NCBI GenBank assembly: GCA_040508085.1
Contig: JBEVNO010000095.1
Location: 1-39,078 of the forward strand
DNA: 39,078 bases
Origin: ZC4RG30 sp040508085
Lineage (GTDB): Bacteria > Pseudomonadota > Gammaproteobacteria > Steroidobacterales > Steroidobacteraceae
Reading direction: 5' to 3'
A program made the translations under genes and the position numbers. Position 1 is the first letter of the stretch, and each line of letters begins with the position of its first letter. Positions 16,579-26,426 of the stretch are shown one piece after another. Under the pieces are notes generated by a model. It made no database searches. It was given only the letters and a program-made list of their open reading frames with translations, and was not told the origin of the DNA.

Positions 16579-16604
16579 GAAACGACTGGAAATGGGACTA
16601 TGCT
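16577..16604 (+). promoter_or_regulatory. Sigma-70-like promoter of the DUF4124-ntrB-ntrC unit
   Basis: TTGAAA (16577-16582) and TATGCT (16599-16604) are spaced by 16 bp and form a reasonable sigma-70 promoter. The predicted start of transcription near 16611 is only about 2 nt before the ATG at 16613, which has no Shine-Dalgarno sequence. This would give ntrBC expression independent of the glnA promoter. Confidence 0.5.
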
Positions 16605-16612
16605 GATGCTCC

Positions 16613-17155
16613 ATGCGCCAACTTGCCTCATTCCTGTTGTTCGGCTTTGCGCTCACCGCGGGCGCGGCCGAGATCTGGCGTTGGAAGGACGCCAGCGGCC
16701 AGTGGCATTTCTCGGACAACCCGTTGCCGGGTGGCGAGAAGGTGATCATCACGCCACAGGGCCGGTCGGGCGGCACGCCGCCAGCCCCCACCTATTCCAG
16801 TGCACCGATCGTCCTGCCGCAGGAGATCATGAATTACGCACGCTGCGTCGTCACGCAGCCTGCCAACGACGCCGTATTCCAGCTGTCGCAGACGGTGCCG
16901 GCCAGCATTTCGGTCGAACCGCCACTGCAGCCGGGGCATGTGGTCGAAGTGCTGCTCAACGGCGCCGTGTATCCGAACTGGACTCCAGACCTGCCGGGCT
17001 ACACCTTCACCGATCTGTACCGCGGCAGCTACACGCTGGCGGTGCGGGTCAAGGATGCGCGGGGCAGGGTGCTGTGCTCCGGCCCCGCCACCAATTTCCA
17101 TGTGCGCCAGGCGACGCTGCTGTCCCCGGCGCGGCAGCCCGCCAAGCCGCACTGA
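16613..17155 (+). CDS. DUF4124 domain protein between glnA and ntrB
   Basis: A 180-residue exported protein. A signal peptide (MRQLASFLLFGFALTAGAAE) leads directly into the DUF4124 core EIWRWKDASGQWHFSDNPLPG, which is the typical xYxWxDxxGxxxxSDxP pattern of that family. The rest resembles a beta-sandwich with two cysteines (C79 in NYARCVVTQP and C163 in VLCSGPAT) that could form a disulfide in the periplasm. No function is established for the family. Its place between glnA and ntrB recurs in other gammaproteobacteria, but a role in nitrogen control has not been shown to my knowledge. ATG 16613 may be used as a leaderless start. Confidence 0.88.
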   Translation: MRQLASFLLFGFALTAGAAEIWRWKDASGQWHFSDNPLPGGEKVIITPQGRSGGTPPAPTYSSAPIVLPQEIMNYARCVVTQPANDAVFQLSQTVPASISVEPPLQPGHVVEVLLNGAVYPNWTPDLPGYTFTDLYRGSYTLAVRVKDARGRVLCSGPATNFHVRQATLLSPARQPAKPH

Positions 17156-17189
17156 GCGCCCGCGGCATGCCTGATGGAGGTTGTCGACG

Positions 17190-18301
17190 ATGACACCTCC
17201 GCCGGCGCGCGATCACAGCTGGTTCTCGCCGCTGTCGCAGTTCGAGCCCACCGAACTGTTTGATTCGCTGTCCACCGGCATCGTGGTGCTGGACGCGCAG
17301 CTGTGCCCCATCTACGCCAATGTCAGCGCGCAGGATTTCATGGCGGTGAGCCTGCGCCAGGCGCGCGGCCGGCCTTTCTCGGAGCTGTTCTACGACCCGC
17401 GCCAGCTGCTGGAAGTGCTGCGGCGCTCGCTGTCGAACCTGGAGACCTGCACGCAGCACGAGCTGGTGCTGAAGGCAGTGGGTTCGTCCTCGCAACGCGA
17501 GCCCGGCCTGATCGATCTCATCGTCACGCCGCTGGAAGGACAGGTCACCGGCACCTACCTGCTGCTGGAGCTCACCGACGCCACGCAGCGCCAGCGCATC
17601 TCGCGCGACAACGAGATCCTGGCCGACATGGACGCCAGCCGCCTGATGGTGCGGCAGCTGGCACATGAGGTGAAGAATCCACTGGGTGGCCTGCGCGGAG
17701 CGGCGCAGCTGCTGGATAAAGAACTCAACAGCGCCTCGTTGCGTGAGTACACCACCGTCATCATCGCCGAGGCCGACCGGCTGGTGGCGCTGGTGGATTC
17801 CATGGCCGGCGGCGGCGGGCCGCCACGCAAGGACCAGCTCAACATCCATGAGGTGTGCGAGCACGTGATGACGCTGATCCGCGCCGAGGCGCCGCCGGGC
17901 GTGCAGATGGATCGTGATTACGACCCCAGCCTTCCGGATGGCCTGCTCGACCGCAACCAGATCGTGCAGGCATTGCTGAACGTGGTGCGCAACGCCATGC
18001 AGGCGGTGGGCACGCACGGCAAGATCATCGTGCGCACGCGCGTGCGCAGTGGCGTGCATATCGGCAAGGTGCGGCACCGCCTGGTCGCCGTCATCGAGAT
18101 CGAGGACAACGGTCCCGGCGTGCCGCCCGACCTCATCAAGACACTCTTCCTGCCGCTGGTCACGGGTCGATCCAACGGCACCGGCCTGGGCCTGGCGGTG
18201 GCGCAGGATCTGGCCACCCGTCACGGCGGCATCATCGAATTCACCAGCCAGCCCGGCCGAACCGTGTTCTCGCTGCTGCTGCCGCTGGAGGGACTGCAGG
18301 A

Positions 18302-18305
<4 letters not shown>
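17190..18305 (+). CDS. ntrB: Nitrogen regulation sensor kinase/phosphatase NtrB
   Basis: A 371-residue cytoplasmic kinase that phosphorylates or dephosphorylates NtrC according to the PII signal. A PAS domain fills about 22-135. The H-box is LAHEVKNPLGGLRGAAQLL with H159, followed by YTTVIIAEADRLVALVDSM. The ATPase domain has LLNVVRNAMQAVG, IEIEDNGPGVPPDL and TGRSNGTGLGLAVAQDL. I prefer ATG 17190 because GGAGG (17176-17180) lies 9 nt upstream; an in-frame TTG at 17181 touches that site. The stop overlaps the ntrC start as ATGA. There are no membrane helices, as expected for this family. Confidence 0.97.
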
Positions 18306-19708
<1,403 letters not shown>

Positions 19709-19778
19709 CCCCGCGGGTAGGTCGATGCCGACGCCCGTCGCGCCGCTGCGACCCGTGCCCGGCCGCGCACCCGCCGGG

Positions 19779-19784
19779 TAGGAT
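19779..19784 (+). promoter_or_regulatory. TAGGAT, -10-like box 7 nt before the mscS ATG
   Basis: TAGGAT lies 7 nt before ATG 19792. The same distance and shape recur before other genes in this window that lack a Shine-Dalgarno. The sequence could alternatively act as a poor ribosome site (GTAGG). No -35 element stands out in the GC-rich 70 bp after ntrC. Confidence 0.3.
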
Positions 19785-19791
19785 GGCGTCC

Positions 19792-20901
19792 ATGCAAAGC
19801 TGGCTGCACATGATCGAACAGATGTTCTTCGGCAACTCCCTGCGCGACTGGCTCATTGCCATTCTCGTGTTCGGCGGCACCTTCCTCATCGTGCCCTTCG
19901 TGCGCGCCCGCGTGCGGGCGCGGCAGCAGCGCTGGCGCGCCACCCACAACCCGGCGCTGGAATTGCTGGCGCGGCTCACGCATGCCACCAGCCAGCTGGT
20001 GGTGCTGTCGCTGGCCCTGTACCTGGCCGAGAAATGGCTGACGCTGCCGCCGAAGGTCGATCGCGTTTTCGACACGATCATCGTGGCGGGCGTGGCCGTG
20101 CAACTTGGCCTGTGGGCCGTGGCGGCGCTGCGTTTCGGCGTGGAGCGGCATTACAACAAGGGCCGCGAAGACAGTGCGCCCTCCGCGGCGGTGGGCGTGC
20201 TGATGTTCGTCGGCCAGCTCGCCATCTGGGCGGTGTTCGCGCTGCTGGCACTGGACAACCTCGGCGTGAACATCACGGCGCTGGTGGCCGGCATGGGCAT
20301 CGGCGGCATTGCCATCGCACTGGCGGTGCAGACTGTGCTGGGCGACCTGCTGGGTTCCATCTCCATCGCACTGGATCGCCCCTTCGAAGTGGGCGATGCG
20401 CTGCAGATCGACAGCATCGAGGGCACGGTGGAACACATCGGCATCAAGAGCACGCACCTGCGCGCCGTCACCGGTGAGCAGGTCATCATCTCCAATGCCG
20501 ACATCCTGAAGAGCCGGGTGCGCAACAACGGGCGCAAGCAGGAGACCCGCGTGCTGTTCCGGCTGCAGGTGGCCTACGAGAACCAGCCGGAGAAGATGGA
20601 CCAGATCACGGGCATCGTGCGGAAGATCGTCGAGGCCCAGCCCGGCACGCGTTACGTGCAGTGCCCGCTGATCGCGCTGGGCAATACCTCGATGGAGTTC
20701 GAGCCGCTGTATTACGTATCAACCACCGCCGGCGTCAACCACGCCGCCACGGTCGATGTGATCAACCGCGGCATCGTGCGCGAATTCGCCGCGGCCGGCA
20801 TCCTGTTTGCCTTCCCGACGCAGCGGCTGATCATGGAACAGCGCGCCGCGGAACAACCGGCGGCCCCGCTGTTGCCAGGCCAGACCGGCCAGACCGGCTA
20901 G
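19792..20901 (+). CDS. Mechanosensitive ion channel, MscS family
   Basis: A 369-residue channel expected to release solutes during osmotic down-shock. Four or five membrane helices are seen (about 15-35, 60-85, 95-120, 140-165 and the pore helix near 170-195). The pore and beta domain read GMGIGGIAIALAVQTVLGDL, LDRPFEVGDALQI and GTVEHIGIKSTHLR, all typical of MscS, followed by the alpha/beta cytoplasmic vestibule. The C-terminus ends with a short tandem repeat, GQTGQTG. An in-frame ATG at 19783 is possible, but 19792 has better spacing both for GTAGG as ribosome site and for a -10 box. It stands alone after ntrC and converges on the esterase gene with 23 nt between. Confidence 0.93.
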   Translation: MQSWLHMIEQMFFGNSLRDWLIAILVFGGTFLIVPFVRARVRARQQRWRATHNPALELLARLTHATSQLVVLSLALYLAEKWLTLPPKVDRVFDTIIVAGVAVQLGLWAVAALRFGVERHYNKGREDSAPSAAVGVLMFVGQLAIWAVFALLALDNLGVNITALVAGMGIGGIAIALAVQTVLGDLLGSISIALDRPFEVGDALQIDSIEGTVEHIGIKSTHLRAVTGEQVIISNADILKSRVRNNGRKQETRVLFRLQVAYENQPEKMDQITGIVRKIVEAQPGTRYVQCPLIALGNTSMEFEPLYYVSTTAGVNHAATVDVINRGIVREFAAAGILFAFPTQRLIMEQRAAEQPAAPLLPGQTGQTG

Positions 20902-20924
20902 CCAGACAGCCTGGCCCGGCGGCG

Positions 20925-21947
20925 CTATTTCGCAGCCAGGTGTTTCGCGAAGAACGGCAGCACGTTGCCGGTGAAGCGTGCCCCCACGCGGTTGCCATGG
21001 GTGCCCGCATACACTTCATAGTCGTGCGGCACGCCCAGCCGCTTCAGGGCGGCCGAGAACTGCGTGTTGGTGGCCTCCAGACCATCCTCGTTGCCCACAT
21101 CCATGGCGATGGCGCGGAAGCTCTTCAGCGCCGGCACGTTCTGGTCCACCGTCAGCAGCAGTGAATTCGCCAGCCATTTCTCGCCCACCAATGGCACCGG
21201 CTTGCCGTCGGCGTCGAAAGGCAGGTCGAAGAAATACGGCGGGTTCTGCGGGTTCGGTGCCCAGGCCGAAGCTTGCGCCTGCATGCCATTGCTCATGCTG
21301 CGCGCCTCGGTCTTGATGCCCTCCGCCATGCGCCCCAGTTGTGTCTTCACGGCCGCCGCGTCCGGCGGCTGCATCAGGATGGCCGAGCTCATGGCATACA
21401 GCGCGCCGAACACCTCCGGATATTTCATGCCGATGCGCAGCGTGCCGTAGCCGCCCATCGAGTGCCCCGACAGCCCGCGGCCTTCACGCTTCGCGATGGT
21501 GCGGTAGTGCGCATCGACCCAGCCCACCAGATCCTTGGCGATCCAGCTCTCCCAGTCGCCAATGGTGGGCGAATTGGAATAGAAGCTGCCGCCGAAGCGC
21601 GTGAAGGCATCAGGCATCACGATGATGGCCTCAGGCCCACCGGCCGTGATGGCGGCATCGGTCGCGGCGGGGATGTTCAGCACGCTGGTGACGTAGATGT
21701 CGGCCGTGACGGCATAGCCGTGCAGGAAATACACCACGGGATAGCGGCGCTTGCCCTGGGCATAGCCCGGCGGCAGGTACACATACACATCCCTGTCGGC
21801 ATCGTTGCCCTGCAGGTTGCCGGCCAGCGCCGCGCTGTGCACGCGCACCTTTTCAAGCCTGCCCTGCGCGGCCAGCAATTCGCCCGGCACCAGACACACC
21901 AGGGCGAGCGCCAGCAGCGCCCACACCGCACGTTTACCCTTCAGCAT
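20925..21947 (-). CDS. Secreted alpha/beta-hydrolase, putative esterase (esterase D-like)
   Basis: A 340-residue hydrolase with an N-terminal signal peptide (VWALLALALVCLVPGELLAA), so it should be periplasmic or secreted. RDVYVYLPPGY and RYPVVYFLHGY are the entrance of the esterase PF00756 fold. The nucleophile is S163 in GLSGHSMGGYGTL; the base is likely H317 in AGTHGNRVGARF; the acid is an Asp near 275-280 (MDVGNEDGLE). Such enzymes hydrolyse feruloyl esters, S-formylglutathione or trehalose esters; the substrate cannot be fixed. AAGGGGGG 4 nt before ATG supports the start. It follows the aminotransferase gene by 35 nt on the same strand. Confidence 0.9.
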   Translation of the reverse strand: MLKGKRAVWALLALALVCLVPGELLAAQGRLEKVRVHSAALAGNLQGNDADRDVYVYLPPGYAQGKRRYPVVYFLHGYAVTADIYVTSVLNIPAATDAAITAGGPEAIIVMPDAFTRFGGSFYSNSPTIGDWESWIAKDLVGWVDAHYRTIAKREGRGLSGHSMGGYGTLRIGMKYPEVFGALYAMSSAILMQPPDAAAVKTQLGRMAEGIKTEARSMSNGMQAQASAWAPNPQNPPYFFDLPFDADGKPVPLVGEKWLANSLLLTVDQNVPALKSFRAIAMDVGNEDGLEATNTQFSAALKRLGVPHDYEVYAGTHGNRVGARFTGNVLPFFAKHLAAK

Positions 21948-21982
21948 GTGACCCCCCTTGTTGTTTTAGACCCCGACCCGTA

Positions 21983-23074
21983 TCAGCTGCGCACCTCGCG
22001 CACCGCCAGCGCCACGCGGCGCACGCCCTCGTCGATCTGCGCCGGCGTCAGCGCGCAGAACGGCAGGCGCAGGAAGCGTTCGCCGCCACCGTTCGGGAAG
22101 AACGCCAGGCCATCGGCGAGGTTCAGATTGTGCTTCGCCGCCGCCGCGCGCAAGGCAGTGGTGGAGGTGCCCGCCGGCAGCGTCACCGAGATGAAGAAGC
22201 CGCCGTCCGGGCGCGTGGCCGTGGCATCGGGCATGTGCTGGTCGATGGCGGCAAGCGTCGCGTCCAGGCGCGGTGCATACAGCGCCTTCAGGCGTTCGAT
22301 CTGCCGCTCCAGCCGGCCATCACGGCACCACTCCGCGGTCACGCCATGCGCGAAGTAGCCGGGCGAGATGTAGGTGTCTTCGGCCACCTTGCCGATCTTC
22401 GCAAGCGTGGCCGGCTCGCCCAGCATGAAGCCGGTGCGCACGCCCGGCGCGATCAGCTTGGTGAACGAGCTCATGTGCAGCACGCGATGCGGTGCGAGCG
22501 AATACAGCGTGGGTTCGTCGGTGCCGCGATAGCGCAGCATGCGGTAGGGCGCATCTTCCAGCAGCAGGAAGTTGTACTGCTCGGCCAGTTCCACGATGCG
22601 GCGGCGCTTGGCCGCCGAGCAGGTGGCACCGGAGGGGTTCTGGAAATCCGGGATCAGGTAGAAGAGCTTGGGCACGCGGCGTTGCAGGATCTTCTCCAGC
22701 GCCTCGATGTTCGGGCCATCGGCCTCCAGCGGCACGCCCTCCACCTCGGCGCCATTGCGCTTGAACAGCGTGATGGCGCGGTCGTAGCTGGGTGCTTCCA
22801 CCAGCACGAAGTCGCCACGCTGCAGCAGCGCGATGCACAGGAACTCGACGATCTCGAGTGAGCCATTGCCGGTGAGGACGCGCTCCGGCGGCACGTGCTG
22901 CCACTGCGCCACCCATTCGCGCAATGCCGTGAGGCCCGCGGCCGGGCCGTACTGCAGGATGGCGGTGGCCTGCGTCTGCAGCACGCGCTGCGCGCAGGCT
23001 GCCAGTTCGTCAGTGGGGAAGGATTCGTTCGCAGGCACGCCGCGGGTGAAGTTGATCGTTTCTGTAGTGGACAT
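21983..23074 (-). CDS. PLP-dependent aminotransferase, class I/II (MocR/AAD-like, no DNA-binding domain)
   Basis: A 363-residue fold-type I enzyme that transfers amino groups with pyridoxal phosphate. LQYGPAAGLTALREWVA, FYLIPDFQNPSGATCS and LLEDAPYRMLRYRG are typical of the 2-aminoadipate/aromatic aminotransferase branch that also forms the effector domain of MocR regulators. The PLP lysine is K206 in MSSFTKLIAPGVRTGF. No winged helix precedes it. At 363 residues it is slightly short, with a compact N-terminal arm. It lies 39 nt after the DHODH-like gene on the same strand, so both may be one transcript. The ribosome site is weak. Confidence 0.92.
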   Translation of the reverse strand: MSTTETINFTRGVPANESFPTDELAACAQRVLQTQATAILQYGPAAGLTALREWVAQWQHVPPERVLTGNGSLEIVEFLCIALLQRGDFVLVEAPSYDRAITLFKRNGAEVEGVPLEADGPNIEALEKILQRRVPKLFYLIPDFQNPSGATCSAAKRRRIVELAEQYNFLLLEDAPYRMLRYRGTDEPTLYSLAPHRVLHMSSFTKLIAPGVRTGFMLGEPATLAKIGKVAEDTYISPGYFAHGVTAEWCRDGRLERQIERLKALYAPRLDATLAAIDQHMPDATATRPDGGFFISVTLPAGTSTTALRAAAAKHNLNLADGLAFFPNGGGERFLRLPFCALTPAQIDEGVRRVALAVREVRS

Positions 23075-23113
23075 GGGTAGTCTTGAAGTTGAAGGGATAA
23101 GGGAGAGAAGAAT

Positions 23114-24052
23114 TCAGGCGGCCAGATGCGCGGCCAGCGCGCGATTGATCTTCGGGCACAGCAGCGGATCGTAGAACAGCCCGGTGCCGATGCCGATGGC
23201 GGTGGCCCCGGCGAGCAGGAACTCGATGGCATCCGCCGGCGTGGCGATGCCGCCCTGGCCGATGATGGGCACGCCATGCGGGCGCGCCACCTCGCTGACC
23301 TGCGCCACCTTCAGCAGCGCAACCGGCTTGATGGCCGGCCCGGAAAGCCCGCCGTATCCATTGCCGAGCACCGGTCCGCCCTGTGAGTCGCTGGCCGTGC
23401 CCGCCATGGCGTTGATCACCGCCAGTGCGTCGCTGCCGGCCTCGATGCACAGCCGCGCGCCCATGCGGATGTCGGCCTGGTCCGGCGACAGCTTGGTGAT
23501 CAGCGGCTTGCGGGTCACCCGGCGGCAGGCGGCGACCACGCGCGCGGCCAGTTCCGGGTCATGCCCGTAGGCCTCGGACTGCTGCATGTCGGGGCTGGAA
23601 ATATTCAGCTCGATGGCGGACACCGGCGATGCGTCGAAACGCGCGGTGAGCTCGACGTATTCGGCCAGCGTCGCGCCCCAGACATTGGCGATGAAGCGCG
23701 TCTCGCTGAAATCCAGCAGCGGCAGGATCTGCGCCAGCACCACATCGACGCCCGGGTTCTGCAGGCCGACGGCGCTGAGCAAGCCGGTGGGTGTTTCGCA
23801 GAGGCGATGCGGCCGATGCCCCAGCCGCGGCGCAAGCGTGGTGCCCTGCAGGCATACCGCACCCACATCGCGATTGGAGAAGCCCGCCACCCGGGTGTAT
23901 TCCTCGCCATAACCCACGCAGCCGGCCAGCAGCACGATCGGCGAGGCGAAATGCATGCCGCAGAAATCCAGTGCCAGCGAGGGGTGGGGCGGCGCCCAAT
24001 CAGGCGCAGCGCCCCCTTTGGCGGCGGGAGGCAATTCCAGAGCCGCATTCAT
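23114..24052 (-). CDS. Dihydroorotate dehydrogenase-like flavoprotein (class 1B type) with altered active site
   Basis: A 312-residue FMN-binding TIM barrel. CLQGTTLAPRLGHRPHRLCE, GLLSAVGLQNPGVD, ITKLSPDQADIR, LAVINAMAGTASD and GYGGLSGPAIKPVAL align with class 1B dihydroorotate dehydrogenases. Two positions differ: class 1 enzymes usually read NISCPN with Cys as catalytic base, here NISSPD (S153), and the usual Lys in KGTTL is Gln69. K187 in the second lysine motif is kept. No electron-transfer partner pyrK lies nearby; an aminotransferase gene follows. It could be a genuine enzyme using Ser, as in class 2, or a paralogue acting on another substrate. No pyr gene is in the window. Confidence 0.85.
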   Translation of the reverse strand: MNAALELPPAAKGGAAPDWAPPHPSLALDFCGMHFASPIVLLAGCVGYGEEYTRVAGFSNRDVGAVCLQGTTLAPRLGHRPHRLCETPTGLLSAVGLQNPGVDVVLAQILPLLDFSETRFIANVWGATLAEYVELTARFDASPVSAIELNISSPDMQQSEAYGHDPELAARVVAACRRVTRKPLITKLSPDQADIRMGARLCIEAGSDALAVINAMAGTASDSQGGPVLGNGYGGLSGPAIKPVALLKVAQVSEVARPHGVPIIGQGGIATPADAIEFLLAGATAIGIGTGLFYDPLLCPKINRALAAHLAA

Positions 24053-24107
24053 GGTGCAATTATCTCCGAATTCTTCCCCAGACGCCCCTCAAGAGATGCG
24101 CGCCCGC

Positions 24108-24572
24108 ATGTTCAATGTGCTGCTGTACGAGCCGGAGATTCCCCCGAACACCGGCAATTCGATCCGCCTGTGCGCCAATACGGGGTGCCATCTGCATCTT
24201 GTAGGCCGCCTGGGGTTCAATCTCGCGGAGCCGCAGCTGAAACGGGCGGGGCTCGATTACCACGACCTGGCGCGGGTTTCGGTGCACGCGGACATGGCGG
24301 CGTGCCTTGAGGCCATCGGCGCGACGCGCCTGTTCGTCATCGAGACCGACGGCGCGCGCACTGTGCACGGGGCCAGTTTCCTGCCGGGCGACAGCTTCCT
24401 GTTCGGCCGCGAGACCAGCGGCCTGCCCGATCATGTGGCCGCCGCGCTGCCTGCCCATGAGCGGCTGCGCATTCCCATGCGGCCGTCCAACCGCAGCCTG
24501 AATCTTTCCAACGCCGTGGCCGTGACGGTGTACGAGGCCTGGCGCCAGAACGGTTTCGGCGGCTGCAGCTAG
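24108..24572 (+). CDS. trmL: tRNA (cytidine/uridine-34-2'-O)-methyltransferase
   Basis: A 154-residue SPOUT-family enzyme that 2'-O-methylates the wobble base of tRNA-Leu. MFNVLLYEPEIPPNTGNSIR is the standard N-terminus; the knotted SAM site is formed by FLFGRETSGLP and IPMRPSNRSLNLSNAVAV. I chose ATG 24108 over ATG 24096 because it gives the family's usual start and length (E. coli 157). It is divergent from the DHODH-like gene, with 55 nt between. Its stop abuts the gpsA stop with no base between, so the two genes converge without room for a terminator. Confidence 0.96.
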   Translation: MFNVLLYEPEIPPNTGNSIRLCANTGCHLHLVGRLGFNLAEPQLKRAGLDYHDLARVSVHADMAACLEAIGATRLFVIETDGARTVHGASFLPGDSFLFGRETSGLPDHVAAALPAHERLRIPMRPSNRSLNLSNAVAVTVYEAWRQNGFGGCS

Positions 24573-25574
24573 CTAGTCGAACTCCGCCTGCGGCGGCCGC
24601 GCCATCAGTTCGCGCACCACCTCGCGGCCGCTGGCGCCATCGAACAGGATGCGGCAGATGCTCTCGCACACCGGCAGATCCAGCTGCAGCCGGCGCGCCA
24701 CCTCGCGCAGCACGCGCGCGGCGTGGTAACCCTCGACCACCTGGCCGATTTCCGCCATGGCCTGGTCCACCGAAAGCCCCCGCGCCAGCGCCAGGCCGCA
24801 GCGGCGGTTGCGCGACTGGTCGTCGGTGCAGGTGAGTACCAGATCGCCGAGGCCGGCCAGGCCCATGAAGGTGCGTTCGCGCGCGCCCAGTGCGACGCCC
24901 AGCCGCATCATCTCGGCCAGGCCGCGGGTGATCAGCGCCACGCGCATGTTGGCGCCGAAGCCCAGGCCGTCCGACAGGCCCGCGCCGACCGCGATCACGT
25001 TCTTCACCGCGCCGCCGATCTCCACGCCAATGATGTCCGTGGATACATAGGTGCGGAAATCCGGGGTCGCCAGATCCTCGGCGATGCGCATGGCAAAAGC
25101 CGCGTCGCCCGAGGCCACCACCATCGCGGTGGGCAGGCCGCGCCCCACTTCCTTCGCGAAGGTGGGGCCGGACAGCACCGCCATGGTGTAGCCATTTCCC
25201 AGCACTTCGCGCGCCACCTGGTTGGGCAGCAGGCCACTGTGATGCTCGAAGCCCTTGGTGGCCCAGGCCACGCGCACCTCATGGGAAATGCGCGGCGCCA
25301 GCTCCTCGAGCATGGCGCGGAAGGCATTGCTGGGGACGGCGATCACCACATCGCCGACGCCCAGCAGCGCCGCTTCGATGGAATCGGCGATCTGCAGCGG
25401 AGCGGGAAATGGCGCGTCCGGCAGGTAGCGCTGGTTGACGCGCGCGCTGCGCATGAGGGCGCGCTGCGCGGCATCGCGGCCCCACAGCCGCGTGGGCTTG
25501 CCCGCGCGGGCGAACTGGATCGCGAGTGCGGTGCCCCACGAACCACTTCCGAGCACGGCAATGGGCGCGCTCAT
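24573..25574 (-). CDS. gpsA: Glycerol-3-phosphate dehydrogenase [NAD(P)+]
   Basis: A 333-residue cytoplasmic enzyme that reduces dihydroxyacetone phosphate to sn-glycerol-3-phosphate for phospholipid synthesis. The Rossmann motif is VLGSGSWGTALA near the N-terminus; VLSGPTFAKEVGRGLPTA, GGAVKNVIAVGAG (catalytic Lys) and GLAGLGDLVLTCT are family signatures. ATG 25574 is preceded by GGGGAG at 7 nt; an in-frame ATG at 25589 would add five residues. It follows secB by 57 nt on the same strand, matching the E. coli order yibN-grxC-secB-gpsA. Confidence 0.98.
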   Translation of the reverse strand: MSAPIAVLGSGSWGTALAIQFARAGKPTRLWGRDAAQRALMRSARVNQRYLPDAPFPAPLQIADSIEAALLGVGDVVIAVPSNAFRAMLEELAPRISHEVRVAWATKGFEHHSGLLPNQVAREVLGNGYTMAVLSGPTFAKEVGRGLPTAMVVASGDAAFAMRIAEDLATPDFRTYVSTDIIGVEIGGAVKNVIAVGAGLSDGLGFGANMRVALITRGLAEMMRLGVALGARERTFMGLAGLGDLVLTCTDDQSRNRRCGLALARGLSVDQAMAEIGQVVEGYHAARVLREVARRLQLDLPVCESICRILFDGASGREVVRELMARPPQAEFD

Positions 25575-25631
25575 GGGGAAGCTCCCCATGAACCGCTACC
25601 GCGTACCGCGATCGGCGCGGTCACTGCGCTG

Positions 25632-26117
25632 TCAGTTCACGACCGGGGGCGTGGCCTGCACCGACTGCGCCTGCGCGCTCAGGTACAGCGCATCGAAATT
25701 CACCGGCGGCAGCAGCAGCTGCGGGAAGCCACCCTGCGAAACCAGGTTGGACACCACGGCCCGCGCATACGGAAACAGCACGCCCGGGGCGATGCTGGCG
25801 ATGGCGCGCTTGGCGTCATCCTCGCTCAGGTTCTGGAACAGGAAGGCGCCGGCCTGCTTCACTTCCACCAGGAACAGCGTCTTGTCGGTCTGCTTGGCCG
25901 ATACGGTGACCGTCAGCACGACTTCCCGCAGGTCGCCGTCGATGGGGGTGCTGGTGGTGGCGAGGTCCAGGCTGATCTGCGGCTGCCAGTTGCCATCGGC
26001 GCGCGGTCCCAGCGGAGCTTCGTACGAGCAATCCTTCAGGTAGACGCCCTGCAGGGCGAGGTTCGGCTGCTGCGCGTCGGCGCCATTGCCCTGGGCGGCG
26101 GGAGTTTCATCGGCCAT
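25632..26117 (-). CDS. secB: Protein-export chaperone SecB
   Basis: A 161-residue chaperone that keeps preproteins unfolded and delivers them to SecA. LALQGVYLKDCSYEAP, FLVEVKQAGAFLF and APGVLFPYARAVVSNLVSQG are hallmark segments; the last is close to the SecA-contact face and the substrate groove. Length matches the family (E. coli 155). AAAGGA precedes ATG 26117. It lies 35 nt after grxC in the yibN-grxC-secB-gpsA group, whose order is conserved in gammaproteobacteria. Confidence 0.98.
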   Translation of the reverse strand: MADETPAAQGNGADAQQPNLALQGVYLKDCSYEAPLGPRADGNWQPQISLDLATTSTPIDGDLREVVLTVTVSAKQTDKTLFLVEVKQAGAFLFQNLSEDDAKRAIASIAPGVLFPYARAVVSNLVSQGGFPQLLLPPVNFDALYLSAQAQSVQATPPVVN

Positions 26118-26152
26118 TGCATCGTCCTTTCGTAATCGTCGTAGTAAACAAT

Positions 26153-26425
26153 TCAGTGCGCGCCCGCGAGCAACGGGTCCAGTTCACCGCGGGCGTCGAG
26201 CGCGCGCGTATCGTCGTAGCCGCCGAGGTGCCGGTCGCCGACAAAGATCTGCGGCACCGAGGTGCGGCCGCTGCGCGCCTGCATCTCGGCGCGGGCGCCT
26301 TCGACGCGGTCGATATCGATCTCGGTGAACGGCACGCCCTTGCCCTCGAACAGCTGGCGCGCGCGCATGCAGTAGGGGCACCAGCCCGTGGTGTACATGA
26401 GGACAGTGGCGGCGGGTGTATCCAT
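26153..26425 (-). CDS. grxC: Glutaredoxin 3
   Basis: A 90-residue thiol-disulfide oxidoreductase. The redox pair is C16-C19 in TTGWCPYCMRA; RTSVPQIFVGDRHLGGYDD holds the cis-Pro and glutathione-binding loop. ATG 26425 lies 1 nt after the yibN stop, so the two are tightly coupled; a longer reading into yibN would destroy the normal N-terminus. The length fits grxC (E. coli 83). Confidence 0.97.
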   Translation of the reverse strand: MDTPAATVLMYTTGWCPYCMRARQLFEGKGVPFTEIDIDRVEGARAEMQARSGRTSVPQIFVGDRHLGGYDDTRALDARGELDPLLAGAH

Positions 26426-26426
26426 G

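Noticed and set aside
15012..16631. 539-codon minus-strand frame opposite glnA
   Set aside because: glnA is unmistakable on the plus strand; the antisense frame covers its promoter and has no protein-like features.
17181..17189. TTG start for ntrB at 17181
   Set aside because: The ribosome site GGAGG touches this codon with no spacing; ATG 17190 has proper spacing.
20875..20901. Tandem 9-bp repeat (CCAGACCGG twice) at the end of the mscS gene
   Set aside because: Only two copies, encoding GQTGQTG at a variable C-terminus; too small to be meaningful.
25559..25575. Inverted repeat around the gpsA start (ATGGGGA-AGC-TCCCCAT)
   Set aside because: It arises from the Shine-Dalgarno GGGGAG and the start region; the stem is short, and no regulatory precedent supports it.
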